Assembly: GCF_009758205.1 (NCBI RefSeq)
Contig: NZ_WRXN01000009.1
Span: forward strand, 186,001 to 250,000
DNA: 64,000 nt
Direction of reading: 5' to 3'
Source of the DNA: Chitinophaga tropicalis
Lineage (GTDB): Bacteria; Bacteroidota; Bacteroidia; Chitinophagales; Chitinophagaceae
Below, piece after piece: positions 60,789 to 64,000 of the stretch. Within the stretch, counting starts at the first letter, position 1; each line of letters begins with the position of its first letter. Below the pieces are notes generated by a model. It did not search any database. It was not told where the DNA came from and was given only the letters and a program-made list of their open reading frames with translations. Position numbers and translations under genes: made by a program.

Positions 60789-62280
60789 CTATTTTATTTT
60801 ATTATTTATACTCGGCTCCTGTTCTTCCGGGAACAGGGCCGATTTTATATTAAACAGAGCTGGGGCTAACAGACAGGAGATTGAAACCGCCCTTCACTAC
60901 TTTCAGAAGTTACCCGAAGATTCATTGCAATTTGATGCTCTATTATTCCTGCTTGAAAATAGTGCTGGAAAGTTTACAGAAATACCTGTTATCAAATCAA
61001 GAAAAAGCTCTCAGGTTTCAATAGTTAATTGGGCACATTTACCTCCGACTGACATATTTGAAAGCTATCTCAGAAAAACCAAACAATACATCACTGTACA
61101 GGAAACTCCTGATATTCATATTTTAAAGGCAGATTATCTGATCAAGAACGTTCTCCAATCATTTGAAGACTGGCATAAGTACCCCTGGAACCAGCATACC
61201 AGCTACCATGATTTTCTTCACTATCTGCTTCCTTTTAATATTTATCGCAATGCTCCTGATAACTGGCGGGAATTCATAATAAATCATAGCCGGCATATAA
61301 TTGACTCACTAGCTAACAAACAGGTTAGGCTTTCCAGAAATGTATACAATACATTGATTTCATCCTATCCCTTCAACCAGGTAAAATACACCCAAGACTT
61401 TCTCCATTTCTCAAATTATCCATCACTATCAGAAATAATGTATACGCAAAAGGGAGAGTGTTTCAATATTGCCTGTATGTACGTATATCTTTTAAGGGCT
61501 GCCGGAATTCCATCAACTATTGATATTGTCCCTTATTGGGGTACTCAGAATGCAGGGCATTCGGAAGCAGTCTTTCTAAATGAAACAGGAAAGCTTAAGC
61601 CGTATGATACAACAAGATTCAATCGCGCCGCTAAAGTATACCGATTTACAACTACCCCCAACGATCTTCTTATCAATCACATAAACATTCCAGAAACTGT
61701 TCACAGGCTCTTCCCTGACCACCTGTTGAATAATTATCTACAGGATGTAACTGACAATTACGTGCCCACGACGAACTTAACCATTGATATTGAAGATATC
61801 GATAATGCAGGAGTGGCCTTTTTATGCGTGCAAAACCATATGAAATGGCAGCCTTTGCAAGCAGGTATTATTAAAGAAGATCTTGTTGTTACGTTTGAAA
61901 AAATGAATAGTAATGTTGTATACCAGATGATGGTACCTTCTCCCGAAGGCAAACCACAATATATAGGATCCCCATTTATACTGACTCCTTCAGGGGAACA
62001 AAAATACTTTACAGCAGATACGCTTTTAAAAGAAATTCAACTGAGTCAGATCAATCCGTACGAATATGGTTATGTAAAGAAGAGTAACTACTATACTTTA
62101 TTCTACCTGGATGGAGTAAACTGGGTAGAAGTGCAGCAAAAAGAATGTAGCACTGACAGCAGTATCAGTTTTGAAAATATAAATAGTCATGGCCTGTTTG
62201 AATTAAAAGAAAACAACACGAAAAGGTCTGGCTCCTGCAGATGTTTTACATATGAGAATGGGAAACAGATATGGTGGTAG
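60772..62280 (+). CDS. Transglutaminase-like lipoprotein
   Basis: The 502-residue protein has a lipoprotein leader (LLFILGSC, Cys17) and a papain-like transglutaminase core. The probable triad is Cys230 in KGECFNIACMY, His263 in NAGHSEAVF and Asp279 in KPYDTTRF. N-terminal helices precede it and a beta-rich C-terminal region follows. Such proteins may hydrolyse or transfer amide bonds. Third gene of the exported run. Confidence 0.85.
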   Translation: MGKFISYFILLFILGSCSSGNRADFILNRAGANRQEIETALHYFQKLPEDSLQFDALLFLLENSAGKFTEIPVIKSRKSSQVSIVNWAHLPPTDIFESYLRKTKQYITVQETPDIHILKADYLIKNVLQSFEDWHKYPWNQHTSYHDFLHYLLPFNIYRNAPDNWREFIINHSRHIIDSLANKQVRLSRNVYNTLISSYPFNQVKYTQDFLHFSNYPSLSEIMYTQKGECFNIACMYVYLLRAAGIPSTIDIVPYWGTQNAGHSEAVFLNETGKLKPYDTTRFNRAAKVYRFTTTPNDLLINHINIPETVHRLFPDHLLNNYLQDVTDNYVPTTNLTIDIEDIDNAGVAFLCVQNHMKWQPLQAGIIKEDLVVTFEKMNSNVVYQMMVPSPEGKPQYIGSPFILTPSGEQKYFTADTLLKEIQLSQINPYEYGYVKKSNYYTLFYLDGVNWVEVQQKECSTDSSISFENINSHGLFELKENNTKRSGSCRCFTYENGKQIWW

Positions 62281-62298
62281 TTTTTGTCTATATATAGA

Positions 62299-62335
62299 GG
62301 AGAGGATACTTTTAGGTATCCCCTCTGTTTTTATT
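62299..62335 (+). terminator. Intrinsic terminator after the transglutaminase-like gene
   Basis: A GAGAGGATAC / GTATCCCCTC stem (one mismatch) around TTTTAG is followed by TGTTTTTATT, about 20 bp after the stop. Confidence 0.6.
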
Positions 62336-62356
62336 CAAAACACTTTCTACCCCAAA

Positions 62357-64000
62357 TCAATACAAGCGTATGCCTATCTGCAGTTTTGCGCTGAAAGGGG
62401 CGCCTTCCGTGTAGTACCAGATGCCGGTAGAGGCATTACCTGCTTTTCTATCGCCAGAGGCCATGTAGCGTTTATTGGTGATGTTATCAAGCAGGAGACG
62501 TGCAGTGTATTTGCCGTGTTCATATCCTATGCTGCCATCCAGTTTGGTAAAATCAGGCATGTTGACATTGGCTGCGGTCCCCCTTTTCATCACAGTAGTT
62601 TCTCCCAGGCTGAATGATACTCCTTTCAATGCGCCTTCCTTTACCTGATACATGGCCCAGGCATTCAGTTGTTGTTTAGGTCCGCGGGCATAACGTTTGC
62701 CGATGTTATCAGGATTGGCATCTTCGCTTACAATGGAAGAAAGCAGTGTATAGTTGGCTGATACTGTAAGGTTATCTATCGGCATACCCAGCACATCCAG
62801 TTCCAGGCCTTTGCTCCTCACCTGCCCTATCTGACGTGTCATACCAGCAGCAGCATCGTAAGACAGTACATTGTTCCGTTTGATGATGTATGCAGACACC
62901 GAAGTAGACAGCAATCCGCCGAACCATTCTTTCTTTAAACCGGCTTCTGTATTCTTACTTCTGAGCGGGACATACAGCGCTCCTGTAGAGCTGACACCTA
63001 CCTGTGGCTGAAAGGACTGGTCATAAACTGCATACAGGCTCATACTGTTCATGATCATCCAGGTAATACCTGCCCTGGGCGTAAATGAATGATAGTAGTA
63101 ATTTTTATAGATGGGAGCAGAATAGCTTCTTTTGGAAACCTCATTGTAGGTAAAGCGGCCACCAAATGAGACGATCACTTTATCAAACAGGCTTACTGCA
63201 TCGTATGCATATGCTGCCATCCATTCATTCAGGCTATTATATGTATAAAGCTTGTTGTACAGGCGCAGGCTATCCCGGTTTATGCCATATGATAAATGGC
63301 TGAGATCAAATGCAAACTGCCTGGCTCCCACTGCCTGGTAGATGGAATCTTCTGACCTTGTATAATCAATGCCAGTCAGGATGCGATGCGTGATACGCCG
63401 ACCTGTACTGAACTTCCCGTTAAGGAACAACTGAGTGGAGCCTGTAAGATTTTTGCGGGCATGATTAAAACTGCTGCGGGTGGTGGTGCCATCAGCATTA
63501 AAGCTGACGGCGTTAAAGGTACCACCCTTGTACATTGTCCACTGATCGTAAGGGGAACGTTTGGCTGATGATTGTGAAGTGAGCTTCCAGTTGTCATTGA
63601 AAGCATGTACAAACAACAACCGTACAGTATGTTCATCTGCTTTGGATACCGGCAGACCGGGGTCTGCCATATAGTTATTGGCACGGCGATCTTTCAGGAT
63701 GGTACTGTCATATGCACCTTTGGTAAACTGTGTACCATTTTTAGCCCTGCTGAGCTGCATATTATATTCTGCCAGCAGATAGGTACGTTTATTGAAATTA
63801 TATTGTACTACAGGGGCCAGTACGTATTTCTCCTTCTTAAACCAGTCTGCAAAATATTCCTGTGATTCTGCAACTGCATTGATACGGTAAGAGAATCCCT
63901 TTTCCCTGACAGCACTTCCCGCATCTACTGCTGCGCGGTAAAAATTAAAAGAGCCAGCTGCGAGCCTGACATTCAGCAATTTACCGGTTTTAGGTGTTTT
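62357..64000 (-). CDS. TonB-dependent siderophore-type receptor (N-terminus beyond window)
   Basis: The minus-strand frame is open from the right edge to the stop at 62357, giving 548 codons of barrel. It begins inside the plug-to-barrel junction (KTPKTGKLLNVRLAAGSFNF). Barrel landmarks include FTPRAGITWMIMNSMSLYAV with YDQSFQPQVG, NTEAGLKKEWFGG and QIGQVRSKGLELDVLG. It ends in APFSAKLQIGIRLY with a terminal Tyr. These fit FhuA/FpvA-like ferric-siderophore receptors, though other ligands are possible. The missing part would hold the signal peptide and most of the plug. Confidence 0.9.
   Translation of the reverse strand, partial: KTPKTGKLLNVRLAAGSFNFYRAAVDAGSAVREKGFSYRINAVAESQEYFADWFKKEKYVLAPVVQYNFNKRTYLLAEYNMQLSRAKNGTQFTKGAYDSTILKDRRANNYMADPGLPVSKADEHTVRLLFVHAFNDNWKLTSQSSAKRSPYDQWTMYKGGTFNAVSFNADGTTTRSSFNHARKNLTGSTQLFLNGKFSTGRRITHRILTGIDYTRSEDSIYQAVGARQFAFDLSHLSYGINRDSLRLYNKLYTYNSLNEWMAAYAYDAVSLFDKVIVSFGGRFTYNEVSKRSYSAPIYKNYYYHSFTPRAGITWMIMNSMSLYAVYDQSFQPQVGVSSTGALYVPLRSKNTEAGLKKEWFGGLLSTSVSAYIIKRNNVLSYDAAAGMTRQIGQVRSKGLELDVLGMPIDNLTVSANYTLLSSIVSEDANPDNIGKRYARGPKQQLNAWAMYQVKEGALKGVSFSLGETTVMKRGTAANVNMPDFTKLDGSIGYEHGKYTARLLLDNITNKRYMASGDRKAGNASTGIWYYTEGAPFSAKLQIGIRLY

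Overview
The window looks like chromosomal DNA from a Bacteroidota, most likely the Chitinophagaceae (Chitinophaga-like). The signs are an ECF sigma / FecR / SusC trio, TonB receptors with carboxypeptidase-like N-termini, a DUF4249 lipoprotein, LytTR signalling, DUF5777 and DUF1330 proteins, lipoproteins with Cys after short leaders, almost no Shine-Dalgarno sites, and several exact copies of the Bacteroidota -7 box TAnnTTTG upstream of genes. I see no rRNA, integrase, transposase, phage module or CRISPR array. Family calls come from reading translations, without database searches.

Layout. 1-3.6 kb: sigma factor, FecR anti-sigma factor and the start of a SusC-like receptor (cut by the left edge). 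4-12.6 kb: a conserved hypothetical, a GH5-type hydrolase, Crp/Fnr and DUF1330 genes, a lipoprotein, class I aldolase FbaB, a Gre-like protein, a long RluA-type pseudouridine synthase and an alpha/beta hydrolase. 12.7-15.8 kb: an ankyrin protein, a small secreted protein, and a Fic gene bracketed by two exact 156-bp copies of a tRNA-Leu(UAA) gene with its terminator, followed by tRNA-Gly(GCC). 16-22.6 kb: AraC-SDR-AraC, an ABC pair with a class C serine hydrolase, and two small genes. 23-31.5 kb: a phosphodiesterase, a WG-repeat protein, ackA-xfp (phosphoketolase route to acetate), and a flavin oxidoreductase facing a Crp/Fnr gene. 32.4-38.4 kb: an RND efflux operon (adaptor, pump, TolC, DUF2147). 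38.5-42.9 kb: a probable six-gene operon of ECF sigma factor, membrane-to-barrel anti-sigma candidate, OB-fold protein, c-type cytochrome, YceI and DUF5777. 43.2-44.4 kb: one protein that joins an ECF sigma factor to a FecR anti-sigma domain. 44.5-53 kb: metallophosphoesterase, histone H1-like protein, LytTR two-component pair divergent from a TonB receptor/DUF4249 pair, an AraC regulator and a small barrel protein. 53-57 kb: GH2 beta-galactosidase and two tandem secreted paralogues. 57-62.3 kb: an O-antigen-ligase-type membrane protein divergent from three exported proteins, including a HExxH metallopeptidase candidate and a transglutaminase-like lipoprotein. 62.4-64 kb: a TonB siderophore-type receptor cut by the right edge.

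The strongest non-genic signal is a family of intergenic two-hairpin elements. A long terminator-like stem, usually capped by TTC, is followed by a short GC stem capped by TGC and a trailing GGCTGAAA-like tail. Nine full copies and several half copies lie between genes. All point the same way on the + strand whatever the direction of the flanking genes, and the stems differ in sequence while keeping base pairing.

The other main points are the Fic gene between duplicated tRNA-Leu copies, the sigma-FecR fusion, an AraC-type operator (two 16-bp half-sites 21 bp apart), a five-unit 11-bp array near 3.8 kb, and a candidate small RNA at 53.2 kb.
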